Source of the DNA: Planctomycetaceae bacterium
Lineage (GTDB): Bacteria > Planctomycetota > Planctomycetia > Pirellulales > Pirellulaceae
DNA length: 64,000 nt
Direction of reading: 5' to 3'
NCBI GenBank assembly: GCA_020638995.1
Contig: JACKHM010000001.1
Coordinates: 806,001 to 870,000 of the forward strand
Every line of letters starts with the position of its first letter. The stretch's first letter is position 1. A program made the position numbers and the translations under genes. Positions 53,021 to 62,143 of the stretch are shown one piece after another. The notes beneath the pieces are model-generated. The model was not told the DNA's origin. It did no database searches and worked only from the letters and a program-made list of their open reading frames with translations.

Positions 53021-53386
53021 AAGTCAGCGAATGCCTCGGCGATATCAGTGCTATCACGGTAGCCCTTATGTCGCAGGCGGATTAATGCCCTGTTGCAGTG
53101 AGAAGTTAGGGTGCCACTGGCACCCTATCCGACAACTAACACGCCCAGACAGCTCAACGATTACGAAGCACCTGCCAAGTAAACATGCGAAGCACGAATG
53201 CTCTCCAACCAACCCGTCGATCTTTAACCTTGACGCTATCTTTAACTGGCTCTTCATTAGAATTGCCAGATTCGACTTCTGCGTTGACGCCTTCGAGCCG
53301 ATAAAGTAGATAAACTATTCGGGTGAGCTGCGACTCGAACCGTAATACTTCCCCTCTACGCATCCGTCAGGACAAGAGATTGGCTC
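53021..53386. other. Intergenic, no gene recognised
   Basis: 366 bp between the IS4-family element and the ICMT-like gene. Apart from the palindrome at 53108-53126 I see no feature. Before the IS insertion this was continuous with 50912-51491, so the pre-insertion spacer was about 950 bp. Confidence 0.55.
53108..53126. repeat. Palindrome AGGGTGCC-ACT-GGCACCCT
   Basis: A perfect 8-bp stem with a 3-nt loop. No T-run follows on either strand, so it is less a terminator than a candidate dispersed palindromic repeat. Only one copy was noticed in this window. Confidence 0.5.
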
Positions 53387-54037
53387 ATGACAGCTACGAC
53401 TTCCGTGACAAGCCCATCGACACATCGACGCTCAAACTCAAGAGTTGCCTCTTCATCGACGCAGCGTCCTCTCTACCGCCTCTTGGTGCGACGCCGTGTT
53501 CCGATTTCATTTGTGCTCTTTACTTCGATACTCACAACGGAGGCGTTACTCGGGGTGGGATTACATCACGTCAATCTTGGCACTGATGTTCTGTTTGGAA
53601 CCGCCATCGTGTCAGTCCTGCTCGGATTGGGCATCCGCAGTTGGGCTGCCGGAACGATCCGGAAGAACGCGGAGCTTGCGACATCTGGTCCCTACAGCCT
53701 TTGCCGACACCCACTTTACTTGGGAAGCTTTCTGATGATCATTGGCTTTTGTCTTGCGACGCAGCCCTTGATCAATTTTCCAATTGTTGCGCCCTGCGTC
53801 GCGCTGATCTATATGTGCTCCATTCGGAGCGAAGAAGTTCACCTCGCTCAATCCTTTGGGGAACTGTGGCAATCCTACTCCGCAGCGACTCCCCGCCTCA
53901 TCCCCAACTTCCGTCGACTGAATCTGCGCGATGCAAGTTGGTCAGCGATGCAATGGCGAAAGAATCGCGAATATCAAGCCGTTACTGCGACAATCGCAGG
54001 AATCGCTGGCGTGTTTGCCTGGTACGTCTACGGCTAG
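53387..54037 (+). CDS. Isoprenylcysteine carboxyl methyltransferase-like membrane protein
   Basis: 216 residues. Membrane helices at about 38-58, 66-85, 110-130, 132-150 and one at the C-terminus (AVTATIAGIAGVFAWYV). The motif TSGPYSLCRHPLYLGSFLMIIG with the RHPxY sequence and a following EEVHLAQSFGELWQSYSAATPRLIP are the SAM-binding and catalytic elements of the ICMT/PEMT-type methyltransferase family. The bacterial substrates are mostly unknown, probably lipids or small prenylated molecules. Ser/Thr-rich N-terminus (about 1-30) is likely cytoplasmic. Confidence 0.87.
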   Translation: MTATTSVTSPSTHRRSNSRVASSSTQRPLYRLLVRRRVPISFVLFTSILTTEALLGVGLHHVNLGTDVLFGTAIVSVLLGLGIRSWAAGTIRKNAELATSGPYSLCRHPLYLGSFLMIIGFCLATQPLINFPIVAPCVALIYMCSIRSEEVHLAQSFGELWQSYSAATPRLIPNFRRLNLRDASWSAMQWRKNREYQAVTATIAGIAGVFAWYVYG

Positions 54038-54150
54038 CCGATTTGAGTGTGCTGAAGTTGACCGGCTATCGTCGTAAATACCGATTAGTCCGAATGGCTG
54101 CCACCAGCGACGAAATCGCAGGGGCACACTCGGCTCAAGCTCATATCGTC

Positions 54151-54402
54151 TTAGTCGGTGCAGGGCTGTCCGAATAGCACGAGTTTGGCGGAGTCCGTTC
54201 TCGCGTTGATCGGGCTCGGCGTCAGTGCAGCATCGAGAAGCATCGTCGCACCCGTTGTCTGTGCGAGTTGCTCGATTGACGTATGCGATTCCATTTCCGC
54301 ACTCTGATTGAGCACAATGTCGCGAAGCGCTAGAATGTCGCGACTAGTAGGTAGTCCAGCCCCGTCAAACCCGGCTATAGTACGTCCTAACTCGGTTCGC
54401 AT
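54151..54402 (-). CDS. Small hypothetical protein
   Basis: 83 residues with protein-like composition: LPTSRDILALRDIVLNQSAE, MESHTSIEQLAQTTGATMLL and LTPSPINARTDSAKLVLFGQ. GGAG touches the ATG at 54402, too close for a good ribosome site, so the start may lie at an internal ATG (codon 37). Divergent from the FHA activator gene, whose start is only 39 bp away. No family recognised. Confidence 0.4.
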   Translation of the reverse strand: MRTELGRTIAGFDGAGLPTSRDILALRDIVLNQSAEMESHTSIEQLAQTTGATMLLDAALTPSPINARTDSAKLVLFGQPCTD

Positions 54403-54440
54403 CTCCGTGTCGCCATTCTTTCTGGGGACTTACCATCAAC

Positions 54441-56267
54441 ATGCTCGCCTACCTGACTTTAACATCCGGTTCGCGAAGTGGCTCGAACTACCTTCTCGAT
54501 CCTAAGATCCAGAACCAGATTGGTCGCGGATTGGATTGTCAGATTATCTTGACAGATCCTCTCTCATCGCGAGTTCACGCCGTCGTGTGGTTCGACGAAG
54601 ACGGCTGGTGGGCGCGCGATGCGGGCAGCCGTAACGGCACGTTTTTAAATGGACAGAAGATCGACGAAGTTCGACTTGTCGATGGCTGTTTGTTGAAAAT
54701 CGGCGATGCAGAGTTTTCATTCCGCATGGATGACCGGCGTCCTGACAGCGCCGACACGGCTTTGTCGGAGCCCACGGAAACGATCATCATCGACACGCCG
54801 ATGAGTGGCAGCGATACCAGCAGCTTTGCAGCAGCTTCGTTCGATGAAAAAGGACAGGCAAGGGATTTGATAGATATCTATCAACTGAGCATTTTATTGC
54901 TTGGGTGTACCGACCAGGAACAAGTCATTACTACGTCGCTCGAAGTCATTCGCGAGCGATCGGGCGCATCTCTCGCCGCGTTCCTTAGCGTCGACGACGC
55001 GGGCCAACTGCGGCCGAAACGGATACTTCCTGACGCTGCCGCAAAGAAACTTGCCTTGAGTGCCACGCTAACCGATATGGTCACTCGCCAGCGCCGCGGC
55101 GTTTGGACGAGCCGGGTCTCGACCGGCAACATCTCGGATAGCATGCGGCATTTCGCAGATGCGATCTGCATTCCAGCAATTCGCGACAACACAATGCTCG
55201 GGGCGCTGCATTTGTATATGGAGCGAGGCCGTTTCAAACAAAGTGACTTTGAAGTTGCCATGTCGGTCGCAAACATGTTGGCAATCGCATTGTCGAAGGC
55301 ACGTCAGCTTGCGGCGATACAAGCCGACAACGCCAGACTCGCCGCACAATCAGCAAGTTCAAGCGAGCTGCTCGGCGAGAGTCCGGCGATGTTGGACCTC
55401 AAGAACAAACTCCGCAAGATTGCGAAAGCTCCTGGTGCGGTGCTGGTACGAGGCGAGAGCGGCTGCGGAAAAGAACTTGTTGCTCGCGACTTGCACCGAG
55501 CGAGCCCACGCTGTGATCGTCCGATGCTGTCGGTGAACTGCGCGGCAATTCCACGCGACCTGATGGAAAGTCAGTTATTCGGCCACAAGAAGGGTGCTTT
55601 TACCGGTGCGGATTCGGATCGAGTTGGATGGTTCCAACAGGCCGATTCAGGCACGTTGTTCTTGGACGAAGTCGGCGAGATGACGTTGGATGGACAAGCC
55701 AAGCTACTCCGCATTCTCGAAGGTCATCCGTTTCTGCCCGTTGGGGGCCAGACTGAAATCAGTGTCGATGTTCGTGTTATCGCCGCCACGAATCGAGACC
55801 TTCGCGAATTCGTTCGCGAAGGCCGCTTCCGGGAAGATCTCTACTACCGGCTAGGCGTCTTTGAACTCTACATTCCGCCGCTGCGAGACCGCGGCACAGA
55901 CGTCGAGTTGCTGCTCATGCACTTTTTCGAACACTTTAAAAAGCAGCACGGGCGGCCCGATTTGGTGTTACTGCCGTCAGCTCGCGAAAGGCTGCTGGCG
56001 TACAACTGGCCAGGGAATGTTCGACAACTTCGCAATGTTATCGACAGCGCGGTTGTGCTGGCCGACGGCAATCAAATCAGGCCTGAGGATCTGGGTCTGC
56101 GTGATACGAGCGACGAATTGGAGTCATTGCGAATCGACTTCTGGGAACGCAAACTGATCAAGCAGGCCATCGAACGCACGGGGGGCAACATCCCGGACGC
56201 AGCCCGGCTGCTCGGCATCGGTCGCGCGACGCTGTACCGCAAAGTGGAAGACTACGGGATGAAATGA
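54441..56267 (+). CDS. FHA-GAF-sigma54 activator-Fis regulator
   Basis: 608 residues. FHA domain about 1-97 (IGRGLDCQIILTDPLSSRVHAVVW, DAGSRNGTFLNGQ: the phosphothreonine-binding Gly-Arg, Ser-Arg-x-His and Asn residues are present). GAF domain about 150-290. AAA+ domain about 310-540 with Walker A GESGCGKE (338-345), the sigma54-contacting GAFTGAD (385-391), Walker B GTLFLDEVGEM, and the arginine finger region GRFREDLYYRL. Fis-type helix-turn-helix at 570-608 (GGNIPDAARLLGIGRATLYRKV). It activates RpoN promoters. The FHA domain suggests control by a Ser/Thr kinase rather than a response-regulator receiver, fitting the kinase-rich genome. Its stop overlaps the next start by 4 nt (ATGA). Confidence 0.95.
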   Translation: MLAYLTLTSGSRSGSNYLLDPKIQNQIGRGLDCQIILTDPLSSRVHAVVWFDEDGWWARDAGSRNGTFLNGQKIDEVRLVDGCLLKIGDAEFSFRMDDRRPDSADTALSEPTETIIIDTPMSGSDTSSFAAASFDEKGQARDLIDIYQLSILLLGCTDQEQVITTSLEVIRERSGASLAAFLSVDDAGQLRPKRILPDAAAKKLALSATLTDMVTRQRRGVWTSRVSTGNISDSMRHFADAICIPAIRDNTMLGALHLYMERGRFKQSDFEVAMSVANMLAIALSKARQLAAIQADNARLAAQSASSSELLGESPAMLDLKNKLRKIAKAPGAVLVRGESGCGKELVARDLHRASPRCDRPMLSVNCAAIPRDLMESQLFGHKKGAFTGADSDRVGWFQQADSGTLFLDEVGEMTLDGQAKLLRILEGHPFLPVGGQTEISVDVRVIAATNRDLREFVREGRFREDLYYRLGVFELYIPPLRDRGTDVELLLMHFFEHFKKQHGRPDLVLLPSARERLLAYNWPGNVRQLRNVIDSAVVLADGNQIRPEDLGLRDTSDELESLRIDFWERKLIKQAIERTGGNIPDAARLLGIGRATLYRKVEDYGMK

Positions 56268-57247
56268 TGGAAGTTCCGCCATTCATCCCGCACCCCCTGC
56301 TGCAGGGCGGACACCGACAAACGATCGCGGGTGCTTACCTCAAGGGGCATGCGCGTCGCTATCAAGCAACTCAACATCAGGTCGAGCTTGGTGACGGCGA
56401 CCGGATCGTACTGCACGATGACCGTCCACGAAATTGGCAGCCGCACGATCGTGTTGTGTTAATGCTCCACGGCGTATCGGGATGCCACGGCTCCGCGTAC
56501 ATGGTCCGTATAGCGGGTAAGTTGAACGATGTAGGCATTCGGACTTTGCGGATGGACATGCGAGGTTGCGGTGCCGGGGCAAAGCTCGCTCAACATCCGG
56601 GACACGCGGGCAGGAGCGAGGACGCTCGTGCGGCAGCGTTGAAAGCGCAATCGCTGTGTCCCGACGCCCCACTTACAATTATCGGGTTTTCCATGGGCGG
56701 TAACATCGCTCTCAAACTCGCAGGTGAAGTTTGCCGCCTGCCGCTCGGCAACCTCGACAGCATCATCGCCGTAGCTCCGCCAGTCGATCTCATCCTCTGT
56801 GGTCAGAATATCGACATCGGTGTGAATCGAATCTACAGCCGCAACTTTTCACGACGGCTGTTTCGGTTTATCCGCGACCGTTGTGAGCAAATGCCCCAGC
56901 TCGCCGAATTACGGCTTTACCCGCCGCCGACCAGTATCGTCGAATTCGACAATCGTTTCACGGCTCCGCTCAGCGGCTTTCGGGACGTGAGCGACTACTA
57001 CACGCAATCGAGCGCGCTGCCCAGGTTGAAAGAGATCACGCTGCCAACGCTGATTCTGAGCGCCGAAGATGATCCGGTAATTCCTGTCGATATGTTCTAT
57101 CGAGCTGAGTTATCGGCAAGCACCACGCTGCTATTGACGGAACAGGGCGGACACGTGGCGCACATTGCCCGTTCCAGGGGTGGCGACATGGATCGATGGT
57201 GGATGGATTGGAGGATCATCGACTGGCTTGCTGCCTTGGCCAATTGA
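56264..57247 (+). CDS. YheT-like alpha/beta hydrolase
   Basis: 327 residues; start at the ATGATG overlapping the preceding stop. YheT/ABHD family motifs: FIPHPLLQGGHRQTIAG, VVLMLHGVSGCHGSAYM, LRMDMRGCGAGAKLA, nucleophile elbow IIGFSMGGNIALKLAGE, LILSAEDDPVIPVD (Asp) and EQGGHVAHI (His), so the triad is complete. No signal peptide. The substrate is not known for bacterial YheT (esterase or lipase activity is typical). Translational coupling with the FHA-sigma54 regulator suggests joint expression. Confidence 0.92.
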   Translation: MMEVPPFIPHPLLQGGHRQTIAGAYLKGHARRYQATQHQVELGDGDRIVLHDDRPRNWQPHDRVVLMLHGVSGCHGSAYMVRIAGKLNDVGIRTLRMDMRGCGAGAKLAQHPGHAGRSEDARAAALKAQSLCPDAPLTIIGFSMGGNIALKLAGEVCRLPLGNLDSIIAVAPPVDLILCGQNIDIGVNRIYSRNFSRRLFRFIRDRCEQMPQLAELRLYPPPTSIVEFDNRFTAPLSGFRDVSDYYTQSSALPRLKEITLPTLILSAEDDPVIPVDMFYRAELSASTTLLLTEQGGHVAHIARSRGGDMDRWWMDWRIIDWLAALAN

Positions 57248-57263
57248 ATATTGAAGTATTCAA

Positions 57264-58121
57264 TTAAACCAAAGTCGCTGGTTCGACCAATGTGTCTGTG
57301 ATCGGTTTCAGTAGTGGATCATGCTTGGCGCCGATCGTTTGCCTGCGAAGTTCGTGTTTCACGCTGTCATATTGCAAGGCTATTCTAAGCGATGCTGAAC
57401 CAACGAAATATGTTATGGCAACCCCAGTTGCGGTCGGCCCCGCCACTTGTTCGATATTGATAACATCGGCGGAGTGAATTAGGTATCGATACCGCAATCC
57501 CTCAATCAGCAACATCCGCCGTGAAAGATCAAATCCGATCCAAGCGAGATCTTCGGGGACTAGCTTCATCTTAGAAAAGGTGTCTGCGTCTTCAACCGAA
57601 ACGCCGAGAGGTTTGATCGGGCTGCCGAGCGCCCAGACAGCCTCGTATCGTTCACCAAGTCTGCGACGGGAGAAGGATCGAGCAGCACCGGCGGACGAAA
57701 TCAACAGACAGATTCCGCCAATCGAAAAAATGCCCGCTAACACGAGGGCCGGAGTTTCGTATCGCTGAAATCCGGCTGGAAACTTCTCGAAGACCATTGC
57801 CAGTATGCCTCCGGCAGCAATCCCGCCGATGCCGAATACCAATCGAAACAACAGCGACCACTTGACGCCTCGTAAGTCCGACGGATTCTCAACAGGAAGA
57901 CAAAGCGACTGCCCAAGTTCGGCAGATGGGCGGCCAAATGAATCGGCAACCAGCTTTAAACTAATTGCGGCAGCCTCGTCACGAAAATCTCGCGGAGGGT
58001 CCCTATCGGTGAACTGCGGCGACGCGTATGCTTTCGCGACAAAATCGTGATCGTTCGGTAATGAGTTCATGCGTTTTGCGAACCAGTCCCCGACTGAGCT
58101 ATCGAAACCGCGTTCAAACAA
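57264..58121 (-). CDS. Hypothetical membrane protein
   Basis: 285 residues. Two adjacent hydrophobic segments at about 86-108 (LLFRLVFGIGGIAAGGILAMVF) and 122-142 (ALVLAGIFSIGGICLLISSAG) with cytoplasmic or periplasmic domains on each side. C-terminal part is soluble and beta-rich (LRYRYLIHSADVINIEQVAGPTATGVAITYFVGSASLRIALQYD). The start at 58121 is tentative; MNSLPNDHD further in could also serve. No family recognised. Divergent from the amidohydrolase gene across 76 bp. Confidence 0.75.
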   Translation of the reverse strand: MFERGFDSSVGDWFAKRMNSLPNDHDFVAKAYASPQFTDRDPPRDFRDEAAAISLKLVADSFGRPSAELGQSLCLPVENPSDLRGVKWSLLFRLVFGIGGIAAGGILAMVFEKFPAGFQRYETPALVLAGIFSIGGICLLISSAGAARSFSRRRLGERYEAVWALGSPIKPLGVSVEDADTFSKMKLVPEDLAWIGFDLSRRMLLIEGLRYRYLIHSADVINIEQVAGPTATGVAITYFVGSASLRIALQYDSVKHELRRQTIGAKHDPLLKPITDTLVEPATLV

Positions 58122-58197
58122 GTATCACAGAGTTTACGAGATCCATCAGGCTCCGTCACGCAACAGCTTCGTTGAATGTTGGCATAGGGTCAAAACT

Positions 58198-59001
58198 ATG
58201 GACGAGCGAACCTCGACAGATGAGGTAATCTGGCGGCTAATTAAAGGCGATGGCCCACTGGTCGCGACTGCCGTCCACGACGGGCACGATTCACGTGAGG
58301 AAGTCATTCGCCACTACGCCTTAGACGACTTGGCTCGTCTTCGCGAGGAAGACCCTTTCACCGGCGAGTGGACGCAAATCGCACCGACCCGGATTATTGG
58401 CACTCACTCGCGGTTTGAAGTGGACCTAAACCGACCGCGAGACAAAGCGGTCTATCGCGTCCCGGCCGATGCTTGGGGCTTGCAAGTGTGGCAGGACGAT
58501 CCACCGGAAGAGATCTTTGCCCGGTCGCTGGCCACATACGACTCCTTTTATGCAACCATGCACAAGTTGTTTTCTGAGTATTCGGAGTCGGGTGGGAAGT
58601 TCGTTGTTTACGACTTGCACACCTACAATCATCGACGCGCCGGGCCGGACGGCCCCGAGGCGGACGCGGCACACAATCCGCAAGTCAACATCGGAACGGG
58701 TACCTTAGACCGAACTCGCTGGGCCCCCATTATCGACACGCTGATTGAGGAGTTACATAAGTACGACTTTCCCGGCGGAAGGCTGGATGTCCGCGAGAAT
58801 GTAAAGTTTCGGGGCGGCAACTGGCCGCGTTGGATTCACGAACAATTCCCTGAATCGGGATGCGCGATCGCAATCGAATTCAAGAAGTTCTTTATGGACG
58901 AATGGTCGGGCGAGCCCAATCGTCAGTTGGTCAATGCCATCGGCGACGCACTCCGTTCAACAACGCCGGCGGTCCTTGCCGTACTTCGCGAACTCCACTA
59001 A
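58198..59001 (+). CDS. N-formylglutamate amidohydrolase-like protein
   Basis: 267 residues from the ATG at 58198; an open in-frame extension upstream to 58069 has no family similarity and overlaps the opposite gene. FGase-type motifs: TAVHDGHDSREE (His/Asp zinc site region), GTHSRFEVDLNRPRDKAVY, FVVYDLHTYNHRR (DLH), and NVKFRGGNWPRWIHEQFPESG followed by AIEFKKFFMDEW (Glu). The name enzyme hydrolyses N-formyl-L-glutamate in histidine breakdown. No hut genes are seen; the context of DUF1704 peptidases and an ATP-grasp ligase suggests hydrolysis of another amide or peptide bond. Confidence 0.88.
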   Translation: MDERTSTDEVIWRLIKGDGPLVATAVHDGHDSREEVIRHYALDDLARLREEDPFTGEWTQIAPTRIIGTHSRFEVDLNRPRDKAVYRVPADAWGLQVWQDDPPEEIFARSLATYDSFYATMHKLFSEYSESGGKFVVYDLHTYNHRRAGPDGPEADAAHNPQVNIGTGTLDRTRWAPIIDTLIEELHKYDFPGGRLDVRENVKFRGGNWPRWIHEQFPESGCAIAIEFKKFFMDEWSGEPNRQLVNAIGDALRSTTPAVLAVLRELH

Positions 59002-59086
59002 CAACACGCCCATCCGTATGACGACCTCCCGGAACCGAGAGAAGACGCCCGGCAGACGCGATAGGCCGTCTCACTAGAAATCAGAC

Positions 59087-61018
59087 ATGGCCAAAGGCAA
59101 ACCCGCTCGCTCGAAGATCTCGACGAAGTTGATCGCAGAAATTTGCGATCGACTGGCGCACAACAAGCAAGTGCGTCGTACATTGCCGCAGAAGGGACGT
59201 CTGCATATCGATCGCCAACTTCCATTTCTATGTGTTTATCGCCGGCCAACCAATCGCGAGGATGCTGGTACACATCGACTCGTGAAAGGCGAAGCCTCCT
59301 ATCTCGTCGCTCCCGGTGACGAGCAGTTTTACGACAGCACGTCAGATCTGGTAAGAAAAGTCGTCGCGACATTGTCCCAAGAATTTGGAGCGTTTCTGAT
59401 CATCGAAGTCTGGGCTGCGCCCGACGGCGGCAAAGCTAACGATCCGGCCGTGCCAACGGTCTCACCTACATTCACGATTCACGCCCCAAATGCTTCGGGT
59501 TTGGGGCGGACAATCGAAGCACTTGAGAAACGACTGCTCCGTATAAAGATCTTGAAGCAAGCGGTTGAAGTCGCGGTCGATCGTCAATCCAATTCGCACC
59601 CGACTGATATGAAGCCACTGCTGTCGTTGGCCGAAGCACGCGAACTCAATTGTTCGTTGATTGGCATCAGCGTTCCGCCTGTCTACCGTCATGCGAAAAA
59701 ACAGCAAGAGTTCCCTCAAATCATGCGGGCTCTCGGACGCAGTTTTGCGATTGCGCTGCGTCAGACCTTCTACGAGTTCACACGATCCCGCACGATACAT
59801 CGACCGCCGCACTATCATGCGTTGGGACGTAAAGCGGTCGTCAAAGCCGTATGGGACGTCGATCGGCGACTCGCAGGAGTGGGCAACCAATTCGATTACC
59901 TGTTGCAGCTGACGCCGGTTAACGCGACCGATGCATTCGAGCAATTCCGTCAATCAGACTTTGAAAGGGTGCCTGAATTCCATTACCGACCGCTTCCTGT
60001 CGACACCGGCCTTTTGAAACGGCAGCTCTACAGCATCCCCATTGAACGTGTCGAAGACCCGGCGCTCGAACGAGTCTTCTTGGAAAAACAAGAAGAGCTG
60101 GAAATGAAGCTCTCCATGCTTCGAGATCGGGATACATCGAGGTTTCTGCATGAGAGCCTTCAGTTGTTTGGGGGCGTGAAAGACGACCTCCTCGAACTAG
60201 CAGTAAACTTGCTGGAAAAAGTGCCGCGGAATCACAAGCCGGCTACCGACGTAAAAGAAGTCGATGCCGCTCAATTCGCAGCTCGAGCGGAAGCGGAGAT
60301 TGACTATTATCGCAGCAATTTCCCTCAGTTTGCCGGCAAGGTGCGCGTCACCGGTGATGTGGCGAACTTGATCGTGTCGCGTGGCAGTTTGCTGATTGCA
60401 AAACAAATGAAAGTGCCGGAGACTCGAGTCGAACCGCTTCTAGCACACGAGATCGGAACACACCTGCTGACTTTCTACAACGGCAAATTGCAGCCATTCC
60501 AACAACTCTATTCCGGTTTGGCTGGTTACGAAGAGTTGCAGGAAGGGTTGGCCGTGCTCTCGGAATACCTCGTTGGTGGATTGAGCTCTGCGCGGATGCG
60601 ACAACTAGCGGCGCGTGTGGTCGCGGCCCGATATTTGACAGATGGAGCCTCGTTCATTGAAACTTTTCGTGTCCTGACACAGACATTCGAGTTTTCGCAT
60701 CAAGCGGCTTATACCATCACCATGCGGATTTATCGCGGCGGCGGACTGACCAAAGATGCCATTTACTTACGTGGACTAAGGGGTATGTTACGTTACATCC
60801 AAAAGGGCGGCGATCTAAGCCCGCTCTATGTCGGCAAGATGGCGGAGAAGCATATACCTCTCATTCAAGAGTTGCAGTATCGCAACGTCCTGGCAGCTGC
60901 GCCGCTACGACCTCGATTCCTCGAAAACGCGAGGGCGCAACAAAGACTGGCGGAAATACGCACAGAAAAGCTATCGGTTTTGGATCTCGTCGCAGAGGCG
61001 CGACCTCACGCGTTCTAG
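59087..61018 (+). CDS. DUF1704 (MATCAP-like) zinc peptidase, QEGLA-motif protein, copy 1
   Basis: 643 residues. Family DUF1704, also named flavohemoglobin expression-modulating QEGLA motif protein. Its N-terminal part (about 1-330) contains LPFLCVYRRP and HYHALGRKAVVKAVWDVDR. The catalytic part carries HEIGTH (454-459, HExxxH zinc/catalytic pair) and QEGLAVLSEYLVGGLS (485-500) with a likely third metal ligand. The human relatives (MATCAP) remove a C-terminal tyrosine from alpha-tubulin, so a carboxypeptidase-like function is a fair inference; substrate here unknown. It lies between the amidohydrolase (85 bp) and the ATP-grasp gene (59 bp). Confidence 0.92.
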   Translation: MAKGKPARSKISTKLIAEICDRLAHNKQVRRTLPQKGRLHIDRQLPFLCVYRRPTNREDAGTHRLVKGEASYLVAPGDEQFYDSTSDLVRKVVATLSQEFGAFLIIEVWAAPDGGKANDPAVPTVSPTFTIHAPNASGLGRTIEALEKRLLRIKILKQAVEVAVDRQSNSHPTDMKPLLSLAEARELNCSLIGISVPPVYRHAKKQQEFPQIMRALGRSFAIALRQTFYEFTRSRTIHRPPHYHALGRKAVVKAVWDVDRRLAGVGNQFDYLLQLTPVNATDAFEQFRQSDFERVPEFHYRPLPVDTGLLKRQLYSIPIERVEDPALERVFLEKQEELEMKLSMLRDRDTSRFLHESLQLFGGVKDDLLELAVNLLEKVPRNHKPATDVKEVDAAQFAARAEAEIDYYRSNFPQFAGKVRVTGDVANLIVSRGSLLIAKQMKVPETRVEPLLAHEIGTHLLTFYNGKLQPFQQLYSGLAGYEELQEGLAVLSEYLVGGLSSARMRQLAARVVAARYLTDGASFIETFRVLTQTFEFSHQAAYTITMRIYRGGGLTKDAIYLRGLRGMLRYIQKGGDLSPLYVGKMAEKHIPLIQELQYRNVLAAAPLRPRFLENARAQQRLAEIRTEKLSVLDLVAEARPHAF

Positions 61019-61077
61019 ACCGTTCGATCGACTCACCGCTGAAATCAATCAACACTAATAAGTTAGGAACTAGGCGA

Positions 61078-62124
61078 ATGCGAATTGGATTTATTGTCAA
61101 CGATATCAAAACAGAAGAAGCCGGTTTCACAACGACACGACTCGCGACCGAAGCAACGAACCGTGGGCATTCCGCTTGGATCATCGGAGTTGGTGACCTC
61201 GCGTATGACCCTGACGAGCACATCCGCGCCCGAGCATTCTCTGTCAAACCCAAAAAATACAAAACGTCCGCTGTCTTCCTTGAGGAGTTACATGGCAAGA
61301 ACGCCGTCCAGGAACGGATCACGGTTGACGATCTTGATGTACTGATGCTCCGCAATGTTCCCTCTGACGATTTCATCAAACGGCCCTGGGCAGCGACCAT
61401 CGCTGCTGAATTCGGTCGCCTGGCCATGCGGCACGGCGTGATCGTCGTTAATGATCCTAACGGCTTGGCGAAAGCTTCCAGCAAAATGTACTTTCAATTA
61501 TTCCCGGAAGAAGTTCGACCCCGCACAATCATCACGCGAGACAATAACGAGATCAAGGAATTCGCCAAAGAGGAAGGCGGCAATATCGTCCTCAAACCGT
61601 TACAAGGCTCCGGAGGTGCCAGCGTCTTTCTCGTCCGTCCCGACGATGTACCTAACCTAAATCAGATGATCGATGCGGTGAGTCGCGACGGCTTCGTTAT
61701 CGCTCAGCGTTATCTCCCGGCAGCGGCGGATGGCGACATGCGTTTGTTCGTCATGAACGGACGACCGCTGCGAGTGAAAGGCAAATACGCCGCCTTTCGT
61801 CGTGTTCGCAGCGGTGGCGACATGAGAAGCAACATCCACGCCGGTGGAAAATTGGCTTTGGCCGAAGTTGACGATGTCGCGTTGCGGATCGCCGAGATCG
61901 TACGCCCCAAACTCGTCCAAGACGGTATGTTCCTCGTTGGACTGGACGTCGTTGGCGATAAACTCATGGAAATCAACGTCTTCAGCCCGGGCGGACTGGG
62001 CAGTGCCCAAAAATTCACTAACATCAATTTCAGCAGGTATGTGATCGAAGCCCTGGAACGCAAGGCGGACTACATGAAGTTCTATGGTCGAAACTTCGAC
62101 AACGTCGACATGTGTACGCTTTAA
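61078..62124 (+). CDS. GshB-like ATP-grasp ligase
   Basis: 348 residues that follow the glutathione synthetase (GshB) plan: MRIGFIVNDIKTEEAGFTTT, then RLATEATNRGH, then DLDVLMLRNVPSDDF and a flexible segment. The ATP-grasp part has IVLKPLQGSGGASVFLV (ATP-binding glycine loop), VIAQRYLPAAADGDMRLFVM, and GMFLVGLDVVGDKLMEINVFSPGG (Asp, Glu, Asn metal ligands). No gamma-glutamylcysteine ligase is seen in the window. Sandwiched 59 bp after one DUF1704 gene and 19 bp before another, it probably ligates an amino acid or peptide in a pathway with these peptidases rather than serving general glutathione synthesis. Confidence 0.9.
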   Translation: MRIGFIVNDIKTEEAGFTTTRLATEATNRGHSAWIIGVGDLAYDPDEHIRARAFSVKPKKYKTSAVFLEELHGKNAVQERITVDDLDVLMLRNVPSDDFIKRPWAATIAAEFGRLAMRHGVIVVNDPNGLAKASSKMYFQLFPEEVRPRTIITRDNNEIKEFAKEEGGNIVLKPLQGSGGASVFLVRPDDVPNLNQMIDAVSRDGFVIAQRYLPAAADGDMRLFVMNGRPLRVKGKYAAFRRVRSGGDMRSNIHAGGKLALAEVDDVALRIAEIVRPKLVQDGMFLVGLDVVGDKLMEINVFSPGGLGSAQKFTNINFSRYVIEALERKADYMKFYGRNFDNVDMCTL

Positions 62125-62143
62125 CGCCACTGACCATTACTAA

